Shown: positions 1-7,702, numbered from the stretch's first letter. The stretch: DNA of 15,136 nt from an uncultured Alphaproteobacteria bacterium (GCA_905480445.1 CAJQQJ010000381.1:1-15136); one strand, 5' to 3'. Translations and numbers: made by a program. The notes: a model not told the origin generated them from the letters alone.

Positions 1-39
1 GTCAACGTGTGCGATAATCGCAATATTGCGCAAAGACAT
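1..39 (-). CDS. typA: GTP-binding protein TypA/BipA, first 13 codons only (partial)
   Basis: Only the N-terminus is present; the rest lies beyond the left edge. The reverse complement reads MSLRNIAIIAHVD, which matches the start of the ribosome-associated translational GTPase TypA/BipA, where this beta strand leads straight into the P-loop (HGKTTL would follow outside the window). LepA and EF-G begin similarly, but their strand normally reads more like RNFSIIAHID or RNIGIMAHID, so TypA fits better. It is the third gene of a minus-strand group with the DUF983 protein 59 bases upstream. No strong Shine-Dalgarno sequence is visible before the ATG. The identification rests on 13 residues but this motif is very characteristic. 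Confidence 0.8.
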   Translation of the reverse strand, partial: MSLRNIAIIAHVD

Positions 40-98
40 AGTTCAGCTTTTCTATTTAGGTGTAAGGTTTGGGGGCTGTAAGCCGCCCAGGAGTTCTC

Positions 99-515
99 TT
101 AGTGTTGGTCGTCGCCGAGCATTTTCATAGCCCACATCAGACCAAGCGTGGCACCTTTGATCCGTGGTAAGAACCACAGCATCAACACCATAGTGATCGG
201 TATCCAAGTCGCCATCTGGATCCAGAGCGCGGGCGACCAAAGCTGCTCTGACCATAGGATCATTGGAATAACAAGGTGGCCAACAATCATAATGGTGAAA
301 TAAGGCGGTGCATCATCGGCGCGGATATGGCCGTAGGCCTCTCCACAAGACGCACAATCAGAAGAAATTTTCAGATAGCCAGCAAAAAGGCTGCGGTCGC
401 CACACACACAACAGCGGTGGCCCCACCCTCTCAACATGGATTGAAAGACTCTTCCTTTAAACATGGGCCGCTCTATAGTCGTCTTTTGTGACAAGATAAA
501 GACCTGATTTGTCAC
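99..515 (-). CDS. DUF983 family membrane protein
   Basis: A 138-residue protein of the DUF983 family, common in alphaproteobacteria and without an established function. The N-terminal part has two Cys-x2-Cys pairs (C35/C38 and C54/C57), the second followed by Gly, typical of a small zinc ribbon. Two hydrophobic helices follow, about residues 73-88 and 97-115, so the protein probably sits in the inner membrane with the zinc knuckle in the cytoplasm. The start used here is a GTG. An in-frame ATG at 464 (residue 18, MFKGR) is a real alternative, and neither has a good ribosome binding site. It lies 24 bases downstream of the nuclease-like gene and 59 bases upstream of typA on the same strand, so cotranscription is likely. 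Confidence 0.8.
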   Translation of the reverse strand: MTNQVFILSQKTTIERPMFKGRVFQSMLRGWGHRCCVCGDRSLFAGYLKISSDCASCGEAYGHIRADDAPPYFTIMIVGHLVIPMILWSEQLWSPALWIQMATWIPITMVLMLWFLPRIKGATLGLMWAMKMLGDDQH

Positions 516-539
516 GGCAGGGTTGCGTTTTGGACAGTT

Positions 540-1277
540 CTATCTGAGTTCTTCGATTTGCCTTGCATCAGTCACATCAATCAACGGGCCGCCGTAGAGG
601 CGGAACCAGCCGCGGACACGGACGCGTTTACCCTCTAGGTCTTTGTAGTTGAGGCCTTGGGCGACGACGGATTTGGCGAAAGATTTTGGGATCATGATGG
701 TGAAGTCTTCGCGCCAGTCTTCGCCGAAGTTGAGATAAATGTTGCCCCTAACTTTAGCGACGGCGACGATGGTGCCTTCGACGAGTTGGTAGTAGTTGCG
801 TAGGTCGAAGCGTTGAGGCACGGCTTCTTCGGCGCTGACGACTTGATAGATGTTCAAGGCCCAAAGACCAGATCTGGTTTCTCTGGCTACATTCTCGCTT
901 TGGAAAAGAGCGCTTAGATCACTGCCCTCACCCACTTGCGGATAAACTCTGGCAAGACCCTTTTCGATCAGGGCTGTTTGCAGGCTTTTGCCGTCGCTGA
1001 ACTCGATTATCCCAACCAAATCACCGTAACGGTCTTTAATTGTGGGTTCCCCCACCGACCAATCCTGGTTCGAAAGTAGTTCTCGGATGAGGGCATCAGC
1101 TTTGATCTTCAGGCCCTTTTGTTCGACCAAACGGATGGAGGCTAGACGCAGAACCTGGCCCTGCTCCAGCTCAATCCTACCATCGTCCAGCAACCGCCAG
1201 GGCTCCGCTGCCTGTGCTGGCCAGCAGAAGAATGAACCCAAAAACAAAATGACAGAGAAGCGTTGCACCCAAACCAT
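540..1277 (-). CDS. Secreted staphylococcal-nuclease-fold protein with degenerate active site
   Basis: A 245-residue exported protein. The ATG at 1277 is chosen because AAGGACAGG precedes it at good spacing and because it opens directly into a Sec signal peptide (about residues 1-24, ending PAQAA). A longer reading from a TTG at 1340 would add 21 unlikely residues. Residues about 25-150 resemble a thermonuclease (SNase) domain: RLASIRLVE at 44-52 stands where nucleases have R-LLxIDAPE, DRYGD at 82-86 stands for DRYGR, and RSGLW is at 135-139. The catalytic Asp (D40 in S. aureus nuclease) and the second arginine (R87) appear replaced by Arg and Asp, while the first arginine and the Glu seem kept. 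A C-terminal part, about 162-245, looks like an extra beta-rich OB-type domain (EGTIVAV, IYLNFGEDWREDF). Nuclease activity is therefore doubtful; a binding role in the periplasm is an inference. Confidence 0.8.
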   Translation of the reverse strand: MVWVQRFSVILFLGSFFCWPAQAAEPWRLLDDGRIELEQGQVLRLASIRLVEQKGLKIKADALIRELLSNQDWSVGEPTIKDRYGDLVGIIEFSDGKSLQTALIEKGLARVYPQVGEGSDLSALFQSENVARETRSGLWALNIYQVVSAEEAVPQRFDLRNYYQLVEGTIVAVAKVRGNIYLNFGEDWREDFTIMIPKSFAKSVVAQGLNYKDLEGKRVRVRGWFRLYGGPLIDVTDARQIEELR

Positions 1278-1411
1278 GACCTGTCCTTGCCACAGTCGTC
1301 CCCAGGAAAGAAGGCCTGGCTGCGGAAAAGAACTCGACAAGAACCGGTGACTCCTTCATTTTCTACCAGTCCGCGCGATACCCGTATGATAAATGGAAAC
1401 AAGCCCCGCCC

Positions 1412-4156
1412 ATGTCTGATCTCAATGAAAATGGCCGCAAGCGCCTCTACCTCGTCGATGCTTCTTCTTTTATCTTCCGGGCCTATCATTCCCTGCCGCC
1501 GCTGAGCCGCCCGGACGGCACACCTGTTGGTGCTGTATTGGGCTATTCCAACATGCTGCTGCGCATTATTGAGGACAAGCACTGCGATTACATCGCCTGT
1601 ATCTTCGATACCGCCCGGCACACGTTCCGCAATGAAATCTACGATCTTTATAAGGCCAATCGCGATGCACCACCCGAGGACCTGCGCCCACAGTTCGCCA
1701 TCGTGCGTGAGGCGACCAAGGCCTTTAATGTAGCCTGTGTCGAGATGGATGGTTTTGAGGCCGACGATCTGATCGCGGCTTACGCCAAGGAAGCCACGGC
1801 AGCGGGCTATGAAACCGTCATTGTATCCTCTGACAAAGACCTGATGCAGTTGATCAATGATCAAGTCATGATGCTCGACACAATGAAAAACAGAGAGATC
1901 CGCGAACCTGAGGTCTTTGAGAAATTCGGTGTGGGCCCTGACAAAGTTGTCGACATCCAATCGCTGGCAGGAGACTCAGTCGATAACGTGCCTGGGGTTC
2001 CAGGGATTGGTGTTAAGACGGCCGCGCTGTTGATTAACGAATATGGTGACCTGGATACACTGTTGGAGCGCGCGGGCGAAATCAAACAGAACAAGCGCCG
2101 CGAGAACCTGATCGAGTTTGCTGACCAAGCGCGCCTGAGCCGAGAGTTGGTTACTCTGAAAGATGACATGCCCTTGCCTGTGCCTATGGCTGAGCTGGTC
2201 AAACGCGAAGCTGAGCCAGATGTCCTGAGACCTTTTCTAGAATTCAACGGCTTCGGCAAGCTGATGGCACGACTGGGTGCCTCTATGGGCGAAGCACCGG
2301 CTAGCCAGGCCGTGCCAGAAAACAACGCCGAAAAATCCTATGAGTTGGTCACAACGCTGGAGCAGCTAGACAGCTGGATCAGTACAGCGGTCCGCGAAGG
2401 ACTGCTGGCGGTCGATACAGAGACAACATCGGTTGACGCTACCTCGGCCAAGCTGGTCGGTATTTCCATGGCGATCACACCTGGCAAAGCTTGCTACATC
2501 CCGCTTGAGCATAAAGACGTGCTGGGATCAAAGCTTGATGACCAAATAGAAACCAGCGAAGCCATTGCACGACTGAAGCCTCTGCTGGAAGACCCGTCGG
2601 TGATGAAGGTCGGTCATAACATGAAGTATGACATGACCATCCTACACAATGCCGGAATTGATGTTTTCCCTGTCGATGACACCATGTTGATGTCTTACGT
2701 ATTAGAGGCAGGCCAGCACGGTCATGGCATGGACGAACTGGCCGGGCTGTTTCTCAATCACGTCACCATCAAGTTCAAAGACGTGGCTGGGTCTGGCAAA
2801 TCTCAAGTAACGTTCGATTATGTCGGCCTAGACAAGGCCTTGGATTACGCCGCCGAAGACGCCGATATCACCTTGCAACTCTATCACCTGTTCAAGTCAC
2901 GTCTCCCGCTTGAACAAATGACAACGCTCTATGAAACCATTGAACGCCCGTTGATCCCAGTTTTGGCCGAAATCGAGCAGGCCGGCATCACAGTGGACAA
3001 AGAGAAGCTGCGGCTTCTGTCCCATGACTTTGCTCAGCGGGCGGCTGAACTGGAGAAAGAAATCCACGGTCTGGCGGGTGAGACTTTCAACGTCGCTTCG
3101 CCAAAACAACTCGGTGAAGTTCTCTTCGACAAACTCGGCATGCCAGGCGGCAAAAAGGGTAAAACTGGCGCTTACGGCACAGGGGCTGACGTGCTTGAGT
3201 CGCTCGTGGCACAGGGTTTCGACCTGCCTGCCAAAGTGATGGAGCGTCGCCAAGTAGAGAAGTTACGGTCGACCTACACGGATGCACTTCAGGAACAGAT
3301 CAATCCAGCGACAGGCCGTGTTCACACCTCCTTCGCCATGGCGATTGCCTCAACGGGCCGCCTGTCCTCAACGGACCCTAACCTGCAAAATATTCCGGTA
3401 AGAACAGAAGAAGGCCGCAAAATCCGCCAGGCCTTTGTGCCAGCGGCTGGGCACACCTTGCTCTCAATCGATTACAGCCAAATTGAACTGCGCCTCACGG
3501 CACACATCGCCAATGAACCTGCGCTAAAGCAAGCCTTCCACGACGGCCTGGACATTCATGCCATGACGGCCTCTCAAGTTTTCGGCGTGCCAATCGAGGG
3601 CATGGATCCTATGGTTCGCCGCCAAGCCAAGGCGATTAACTTCGGCATTATCTATGGTATTTCTGCTTTTGGCCTCGCCAACAACCTCGCTATCCCACAG
3701 CATGAGGCCAAGACCTTCATCACCGCCTATTTCGAGCGCTTTCCAGGGATCAAAACCTACATGGAAGAAGCCAAAGCTTTCTGTCATGAGCATGGCTATG
3801 TCGAAACGCTCTTTGGTCGCCGTATTCACCTAAAAGGTATTGCAGACAAAAACGGTGCCGTGCGTTCTTTCGCAGAACGTCAAGCGATCAACGCACCGAT
3901 CCAAGGCACAGCAGCTGACATCATCAAACGCGCCATGATCAAAATCCCAGCGGCACTCAAAAACGCAGAACTTCCCTCCAAGATGCTGTTAACGGTCCAC
4001 GATGAATTGCTGTTCGAGGTTGTACCAGAAGAGGTCAACCGTACAATCGCTGTAGTTCGCGACGTCATGGAAAATGCCCACCGCCCAAACATTGAACTTT
4101 CAGTACCCATTGTCGCCGACGCTGGACAAGGAACTAACTGGGCAGAGGCGCACTAG
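1412..4156 (+). CDS. polA: DNA polymerase I
   Basis: A complete 914-residue family-A polymerase that fills gaps and removes RNA primers in replication and excision repair; E. coli PolI has 928 residues. The N-terminal 5'-3' exonuclease is shown by LVDASSFIFRAYHSLPPL, EADDLIA, SSDKDLMQLI and a helix-hairpin-helix around DSVDNVPGVPGIG. The proofreading domain keeps its metal ligands: D335 and E337 (VDTETTS), D407 (GHNMKYD), and Y479/D483 (YAAED). The polymerase domain has motif A with D687 (SIDYSQIELR), motif B with K740 and Y748 (RRQAKAINFGIIYG), and motif C with D864/E865 (TVHDELLFEV). So all three activities should be present, unlike in some bacteria that lost proofreading. No clear Shine-Dalgarno sequence precedes the ATG. 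A TATGAT box at 1385-1390 could be a -10 element, giving a very short leader, but no good -35 is visible. Confidence 0.98.
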   Translation: MSDLNENGRKRLYLVDASSFIFRAYHSLPPLSRPDGTPVGAVLGYSNMLLRIIEDKHCDYIACIFDTARHTFRNEIYDLYKANRDAPPEDLRPQFAIVREATKAFNVACVEMDGFEADDLIAAYAKEATAAGYETVIVSSDKDLMQLINDQVMMLDTMKNREIREPEVFEKFGVGPDKVVDIQSLAGDSVDNVPGVPGIGVKTAALLINEYGDLDTLLERAGEIKQNKRRENLIEFADQARLSRELVTLKDDMPLPVPMAELVKREAEPDVLRPFLEFNGFGKLMARLGASMGEAPASQAVPENNAEKSYELVTTLEQLDSWISTAVREGLLAVDTETTSVDATSAKLVGISMAITPGKACYIPLEHKDVLGSKLDDQIETSEAIARLKPLLEDPSVMKVGHNMKYDMTILHNAGIDVFPVDDTMLMSYVLEAGQHGHGMDELAGLFLNHVTIKFKDVAGSGKSQVTFDYVGLDKALDYAAEDADITLQLYHLFKSRLPLEQMTTLYETIERPLIPVLAEIEQAGITVDKEKLRLLSHDFAQRAAELEKEIHGLAGETFNVASPKQLGEVLFDKLGMPGGKKGKTGAYGTGADVLESLVAQGFDLPAKVMERRQVEKLRSTYTDALQEQINPATGRVHTSFAMAIASTGRLSSTDPNLQNIPVRTEEGRKIRQAFVPAAGHTLLSIDYSQIELRLTAHIANEPALKQAFHDGLDIHAMTASQVFGVPIEGMDPMVRRQAKAINFGIIYGISAFGLANNLAIPQHEAKTFITAYFERFPGIKTYMEEAKAFCHEHGYVETLFGRRIHLKGIADKNGAVRSFAERQAINAPIQGTAADIIKRAMIKIPAALKNAELPSKMLLTVHDELLFEVVPEEVNRTIAVVRDVMENAHRPNIELSVPIVADAGQGTNWAEAH

Positions 4157-4222
4157 AGGAATAGATTTAGGCTATCTAAGGAGACCAGAATCACGGTTAG
4201 GCCGTTTATTTAATAAAATTTG

Positions 4223-4250
4223 TTGTAAATTTTTCTAATATTCCTATATC
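4223..4250 (+). promoter_or_regulatory. Candidate promoter of the DUF937 gene
   Basis: The 129-base gap after polA is markedly AT-rich. TTGTAA at 4223-4228 and TATATC at 4245-4250 are separated by 16 bases and could form a sigma-70-type promoter about 35 bases before the DUF937 start. The same gap has a 4-bp hairpin (4193-4205) followed by TTTATTT, too weak to call a polA terminator with confidence. Confidence 0.35.
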
Positions 4251-4285
4251 TGGACTCTCTCAGACTGTAAGCAGGAGGATACAAA

Positions 4286-4936
4286 ATGCAGTTACAAAAT
4301 CTTTTAGAAATGATTTCCCAGGCCCAGGGTGGCCAGGCAACACAAAATCTTGGCAACCAATTTGGTCTCGATCAACAACAGACCAATTCGGCTCTCGAAA
4401 GTTTGCTTCCCTCATTCTCGAGTGGCATCAAAAAGAACGTCAGCCAGCCACAGGGCCTTGAAGCTTTGCTTGGTGCTCTGCAGAAAGGCAACCACGCTCA
4501 ACAGCTCGATGACCCAAGCCATTTCCAACGCCCAGAAGCGGTCAGTGACGGTAACAACATCCTCGGCCACATCTTTGGAAGCAAAGACGTCAGCCGTAAT
4601 GTTGCTCAACGAGCTTCACAAAAAACCGGCGTTGATTCAGGCATTCTCAAGCAGATGCTTCCAGTCATTGCTTCAATGGTCATGGGATCAATGAGCAAAC
4701 AAACCCAGCAACCTCAATTCCAACAGCAATTTGGTGGCGGCCAGCAACAGCAGCAGGGCGGCGGCGGTTTGCTCGGTTCATTGATCGGTGGTCTAATGGG
4801 CGGTGGACAGCAGCAACAAAGCGGAGGGATGCCAAATCTTGGTGGACTTGAGCAGATGTTTCAGGCCGATAGTCGTGGTTCACAAGACGACGATGCTTTC
4901 GATCTTTCAGCTCTCACAGACCTTTTAAAGCGCTGA
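4286..4936 (+). CDS. DUF937 (YidB-like) protein, Gln/Gly-rich
   Basis: A 216-residue protein without a signal peptide. Residues about 5-140 match the DUF937/YidB pattern: an amphipathic helix start (LLEMISQAQGG), the QQTNSALESLLPSF repeat-like helix, and GNNILGHIFGSK followed by VAQRASQKTGVDSGILKQMLPVIASMVMGSM. From about 141 to 182 the sequence is low complexity, alternating runs of Gln and Gly with a short hydrophobic LLGSLIGGLMGG core, followed by an acidic tail (SQDDDAFDLS) near the end. The family has no settled biochemical role. AGGAGG at 4273-4278, seven bases before the ATG, is the strongest ribosome binding site in the window, which suggests high expression. The gene has its own AT-rich upstream region and is followed by the small membrane protein gene about 100 bases downstream. 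Confidence 0.85.
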   Translation: MQLQNLLEMISQAQGGQATQNLGNQFGLDQQQTNSALESLLPSFSSGIKKNVSQPQGLEALLGALQKGNHAQQLDDPSHFQRPEAVSDGNNILGHIFGSKDVSRNVAQRASQKTGVDSGILKQMLPVIASMVMGSMSKQTQQPQFQQQFGGGQQQQQGGGGLLGSLIGGLMGGGQQQQSGGMPNLGGLEQMFQADSRGSQDDDAFDLSALTDLLKR

Positions 4937-4991
4937 TAAATGGCTAGAATAGCTTGGGACTAGAAAAACTCGAGTCGTTGTAGTAAAATGC

Positions 4992-5010
4992 AGTACAGCT
5001 TTGCTGTGCT
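4992..5010 (+). promoter_or_regulatory. Leader hairpin before the small membrane protein
   Basis: AGTACAGC (4992-4999) and GCTGTGCT (5003-5010) form an 8-bp stem, including one G-T pair, around a TTT loop. It ends 11 bases before the GGGGG ribosome binding site (5022-5026) of the 56-residue gene. A TAAAAT box at 4984-4989 could be its -10 element, though no -35 is evident. There is no T-run after the stem, so it is not a simple terminator for the DUF937 gene. A role in mRNA stability or translation is inference. Confidence 0.4.
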
Positions 5011-5034
5011 TACACATAAACGGGGGTTAAATCC

Positions 5035-5205
5035 ATGAACGTAAATGCACCTAAACAGATCACTTTCTTGATCTCACTCGTCATCGCAATTCTTGCTGTC
5101 GTCGGCATGTTTGTGAACATTCCAGTTGTTTCAGGCAATGCTGCCTGGGCAGCTATTGTCGCTTACATCATCTTGGCAGCCGGTTGTCTTCTTCCTGGTC
5201 TCTAA
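5035..5205 (+). CDS. Small two-helix membrane protein (56 aa)
   Basis: The reading frame encodes 56 residues beginning MNVNAPKQITFLISLVIA and ending CLLPGL. Two hydrophobic segments are evident, about residues 10-29 and 37-54, linked by a short loop (NIPVVSGNAA), so this is an inner-membrane hairpin protein with a short charged N-terminus. It is supported as a real gene by a GGGGG Shine-Dalgarno sequence eight bases before the ATG, by a strong intrinsic terminator 20 bases after the stop, and by resemblance to short unnamed membrane proteins of alphaproteobacteria starting with similar NVNAPKxITF sequences. No function is known to me. Conceptually the Lys-Gln motif is the only polar part of the N-terminus. 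Confidence 0.8.
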   Translation: MNVNAPKQITFLISLVIAILAVVGMFVNIPVVSGNAAWAAIVAYIILAAGCLLPGL

Positions 5206-5224
5206 GAGATCGGATTGACGAAGG

Positions 5225-5254
5225 AAAGGGCGGCTTTTGGGTCGCCCTTTTTTT
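5225..5254 (+). terminator. Intrinsic terminator after the small membrane protein gene
   Basis: AAAGGGCGGC (5225-5234) pairs with GTCGCCCTTT (5241-5250), giving a 10-bp stem with one G-T pair around a TTTTGG loop, and the descending arm runs into seven T bases (5248-5254). The stop codon of the convergent BKACE gene begins inside this T-run, so the two transcription units meet exactly here. Confidence 0.9.
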
Positions 5255-6077
5255 ATGAACAAACCGATTTAAGCAAAACGCTTGCTTCATCTGCTGTGGC
5301 TACTTTGCGCCCTAACAGCTCTGCAAGAGCCATTCCTTCGCGAATAACTTGTGTATTGTCTTTGGCAACGGTTCCATCTGCGCGCCAAAGCGAATTCTCA
5401 AACCCCAGCCGAACATGGCCGCCCAGTGAAAGTGCCAAGGCTGCACAAGCACGTTCTTGACTGCCAAAAGCACAAATCGACCAGCGATGGCCCTGTACGT
5501 TAGCATCTACAAAGCCAATCAAATCAGTTGGGTCAGATTGCTGGTTTTCTGTGTAGCGGCCTAGGACAAACAAGATATTGTGCTTACCGGCAGGGATCTG
5601 TCCGCTTTCGCAAAGATCATTGAACGTCTGTACCTCTTCTGGTGAGTAAACAATGAACTGAGGCGCGCAGCCTTCAGCCAAATAGTCATGAACCAGTTCG
5701 CTCGAGGCCTTACTTTCTTCCTCGTTGGGGAAAAACTCTTTCACTGCCATGGAAATCGACTTTGGCTTGAGGTCGCGAACCAAAGCTCTTTGTTCTGACG
5801 CTGTGTAAATTCCGATGGCTTCGGTTGTGACTTGCACCACCATTTTCTGCCCGATCTTTTCATCGAGAATGACCAGGGCTTCACGGTACAATCCGGTATC
5901 GAGAGAGTGCTTTTGATCGCTATCCCGCACATGGAAGTGGATGGCATTGGCACCAGCTTCCGCACAGGCCAGTGCTACGGCCGCGGTTTCTTCTGGCGTC
6001 ACAGGGATAGCGGGGTGATCTTTTTGGGTACGGCGTGCGCCATTCGGGGCAACCATCAGAATCAAAGGTTCAGACAT
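5253..6077 (-). CDS. BKACE family (DUF849) beta-keto acid cleavage enzyme
   Basis: A 274-residue TIM-barrel enzyme of the BKACE family, whose founding member Kce cleaves 3-keto-5-aminohexanoate with acetyl-CoA to acetoacetate and an acyl-CoA in lysine fermentation; other members act on different beta-keto acids. The zinc ligands are present: H48 and H50 in HFHVRD, and E227 in the VRLGFENS motif. R223, equivalent to Kce R226, is also kept. By my recollection of Kce, its E14 corresponds to R15 here (APNGARRT) and its D231 to N228, so this is not a canonical Kce and the substrate cannot be assigned. The start is secured by AAAGGAGA seven bases before the ATG. No carnitine, lysine or CoA-transferase genes are adjacent, so the context gives no substrate hint. 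It is divergent from the nnrD gene with only 62 bases between. Confidence 0.88.
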   Translation of the reverse strand: MSEPLILMVAPNGARRTQKDHPAIPVTPEETAAVALACAEAGANAIHFHVRDSDQKHSLDTGLYREALVILDEKIGQKMVVQVTTEAIGIYTASEQRALVRDLKPKSISMAVKEFFPNEEESKASSELVHDYLAEGCAPQFIVYSPEEVQTFNDLCESGQIPAGKHNILFVLGRYTENQQSDPTDLIGFVDANVQGHRWSICAFGSQERACAALALSLGGHVRLGFENSLWRADGTVAKDNTQVIREGMALAELLGRKVATADEASVLLKSVCS

Positions 6078-6139
6078 AGAATTCTCCTTTGTGTATTCTT
6101 ATAGAAAACTTAACCGCAATTCCCTAAGCTGAAAACATC

Positions 6140-7585
6140 ATGACAGAGATTTTAACTGCTGAACAGATATGTAAAGCTAGCGCTTTAACCATAGAAGCGG
6201 GCACTACTGCAAAAGAGCTTATGCACTCGTTTGGCCATGAGGTGACAGATCTTATCCGGTCTTTGTACAAACGCCAGCCAGTGTTAATTTTGGCCGGGCC
6301 CGGAAAAAATGGAAGCGACGGCCTGGTTATAGCCAACCATATTTTGGAACAACGCTGGCCTGTGAGAGTTTGCTTCATTGGTAACGTTGACGAGCTCTCG
6401 ACAGAAGCCAAAGCGGCTTACGAGAAATACCCTTGGGAAATACTTAGTCTGTCTGAGCTGGGTCAAATTGAAGAAGATTTGATCATTGATTCTCTGTTTG
6501 GCTCTGGATTAAACAGAGAAATTGCTTCCCCACTTTCAGATCTTATCCACGATCTCAATCAAAGTTCTAAACAGATCATCTCTCTGGACATTCCCAGCGG
6601 CATCGGCTCAGAATCAGGCCAGATACTTGGAATGGCTTTCAAGGCAACTCACACAATTAGTTTTTTGCGCCCCAAATTTGGCCACCTGTTGTTCCCAGGC
6701 AAGGCCCATTGCGGCCAATTACATTTAATTAATTCTGGCATACTCGAAGCGACGGTATCAGCATTAAGGGTCAAATACTGGCAAAACGAACCCTTCTATT
6801 GGCGTTCGCTATTTCCGCGGCCAAAGACCAGTGACCATAAGTATAGCCGCGGGCATGCATTGATTTTTGGTGGCGATCGAATGACAGGAGCTGCACGGTT
6901 AACTGCGAGAGCTGCCAGACGGACAGGAGCCGGGCTAGTAACAATCGCGAGCCATGATCAGGTAAGATCTGTTTATCAGTACGATACCGGCGTAATTGTC
7001 GATTCTTGGGAAAATTGGGATAAACTGTTGAACGACCCAAGAATAGGCACCGTTGCAATAGGCCCGGGCGCTGAAACAACAATGCTAAAAAGCTATGTCA
7101 TCAGCCTGTGTAAATACAAAAAGAGGATGGTTCTTGATGCCGATGTCTTGACAGCTTTTTCCAACGAACGAGATTTCTTGTTTCAGAACATCCAAAGCAA
7201 CTCTGTACTCACACCTCACGAGGGAGAATTTAGAAAGCTCTTTCCTGAGTTAATCGATGCTCCCATCGGAAGAGTACAGCAAGCGTTAGAGGCCGCAAAA
7301 CAAAGCCGCTCAATTGTTGTTTTCAAAGGCAATCAGACCGTTATTGCTGCGCCCGATGGCCGTGCCTTTTTCAATAACGGAGCTCCGCCGACGCTCGCCA
7401 CGGCCGGTACAGGCGACGTCCTGACAGGCATAATCACCGGACTACTTGCCCAAGGCGTTCCAGCTTTTGAGGCCTCGGCTATGGCAGTTTGGATACATGG
7501 CGAAGCAGCCAAGCAATTTGGGGCCGGATTGATAGCTGAGGACTTGCCGGACCTTCTTCCTTCCGTATTTGAAAATTTTTTCTAA
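6140..7585 (+). CDS. nnrD: Bifunctional NAD(P)H-hydrate epimerase / ADP-dependent NAD(P)H-hydrate dehydratase
   Basis: A 481-residue fusion of the two nicotinamide-repair enzymes (YjeF type). It returns damaged hydrated NADH and NADPH to the normal cofactors: the N-terminal domain epimerises the hydrates and the C-terminal domain dehydrates the S form using ADP. Residues about 1-210 are YjeF_N, with GPGKNGSDGLV at 53-63, the ion-site Asp D117 in IIDSLFGSG, and SLDIPSG at 148-154. Residues about 225-480 are the kinase-like dehydratase: KYSRGHALIFGG at 234-245, TPHEGEF at 358-364, and NGAPPTLATAGTGDVLTG with the catalytic Asp D426. The epimerase half departs from the usual GNNGGDG and LMENAG consensus (here GKNGSDG and LMHSFG), while the dehydratase half looks fully conserved. 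There is no clear Shine-Dalgarno site. Codons look more AT-rich than in polA, which may mean weaker expression rather than transfer. Confidence 0.93.
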   Translation: MTEILTAEQICKASALTIEAGTTAKELMHSFGHEVTDLIRSLYKRQPVLILAGPGKNGSDGLVIANHILEQRWPVRVCFIGNVDELSTEAKAAYEKYPWEILSLSELGQIEEDLIIDSLFGSGLNREIASPLSDLIHDLNQSSKQIISLDIPSGIGSESGQILGMAFKATHTISFLRPKFGHLLFPGKAHCGQLHLINSGILEATVSALRVKYWQNEPFYWRSLFPRPKTSDHKYSRGHALIFGGDRMTGAARLTARAARRTGAGLVTIASHDQVRSVYQYDTGVIVDSWENWDKLLNDPRIGTVAIGPGAETTMLKSYVISLCKYKKRMVLDADVLTAFSNERDFLFQNIQSNSVLTPHEGEFRKLFPELIDAPIGRVQQALEAAKQSRSIVVFKGNQTVIAAPDGRAFFNNGAPPTLATAGTGDVLTGIITGLLAQGVPAFEASAMAVWIHGEAAKQFGAGLIAEDLPDLLPSVFENFF

Positions 7586-7600
7586 TCTCAAAGCAGCGTC

Positions 7601-7625
7601 AGCTAGCCGCTTAATCACGCTAGCT
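7601..7625. repeat. Inverted repeat between nnrD and bioY
   Basis: AGCTAGC (7601-7607) and its exact reverse complement GCTAGCT (7619-7625) are separated by 11 bases. The pair starts 16 bases after the nnrD stop. It lacks a T-run, so a terminator is not supported; it might be a weak hairpin at the mRNA 3' end or an operator for bioY. No known biotin-repressor site (BirA or BioR type) is visible in the 117-base gap. Confidence 0.35.
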
Positions 7626-7702
7626 CTTGAAATCTGGCGGCTTCTGTTGCAAAGAACGGCCAACTTGTCAGGGGTTAATTTAGTTAAGAAAGGACTCTTC
7701 TA

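Noticed and set aside
1177..1359. 60-codon frame with a hydrophobic stretch overlapping the nuclease-like gene start
   Set aside because: The hydrophobic part is a shifted reading of the signal peptide of the real gene; no independent support.
1142..1960. Long antisense frame of 272 codons crossing the polA start
   Set aside because: It overlaps polA, whose catalytic motifs are certain, and the nuclease-like gene with its signal peptide; its translation shows no domain and is rich in residues typical of antisense reading.
4193..4213. Possible polA terminator (ACGG/CCGT hairpin then TTTATTT)
   Set aside because: The stem has only four pairs and the T-run is interrupted.
6140..7585. nnrD as a horizontally acquired gene because of AT-richer codons
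   Set aside because: The difference is judged by eye, there are no flanking mobile elements or repeats, and the gene is a housekeeping enzyme.
7676..7690. TTAATTTAGTTAA before bioY as a biotin-repressor operator
   Set aside because: It matches neither the BioR nor the BirA consensus that I know; too AT-rich and short to call.
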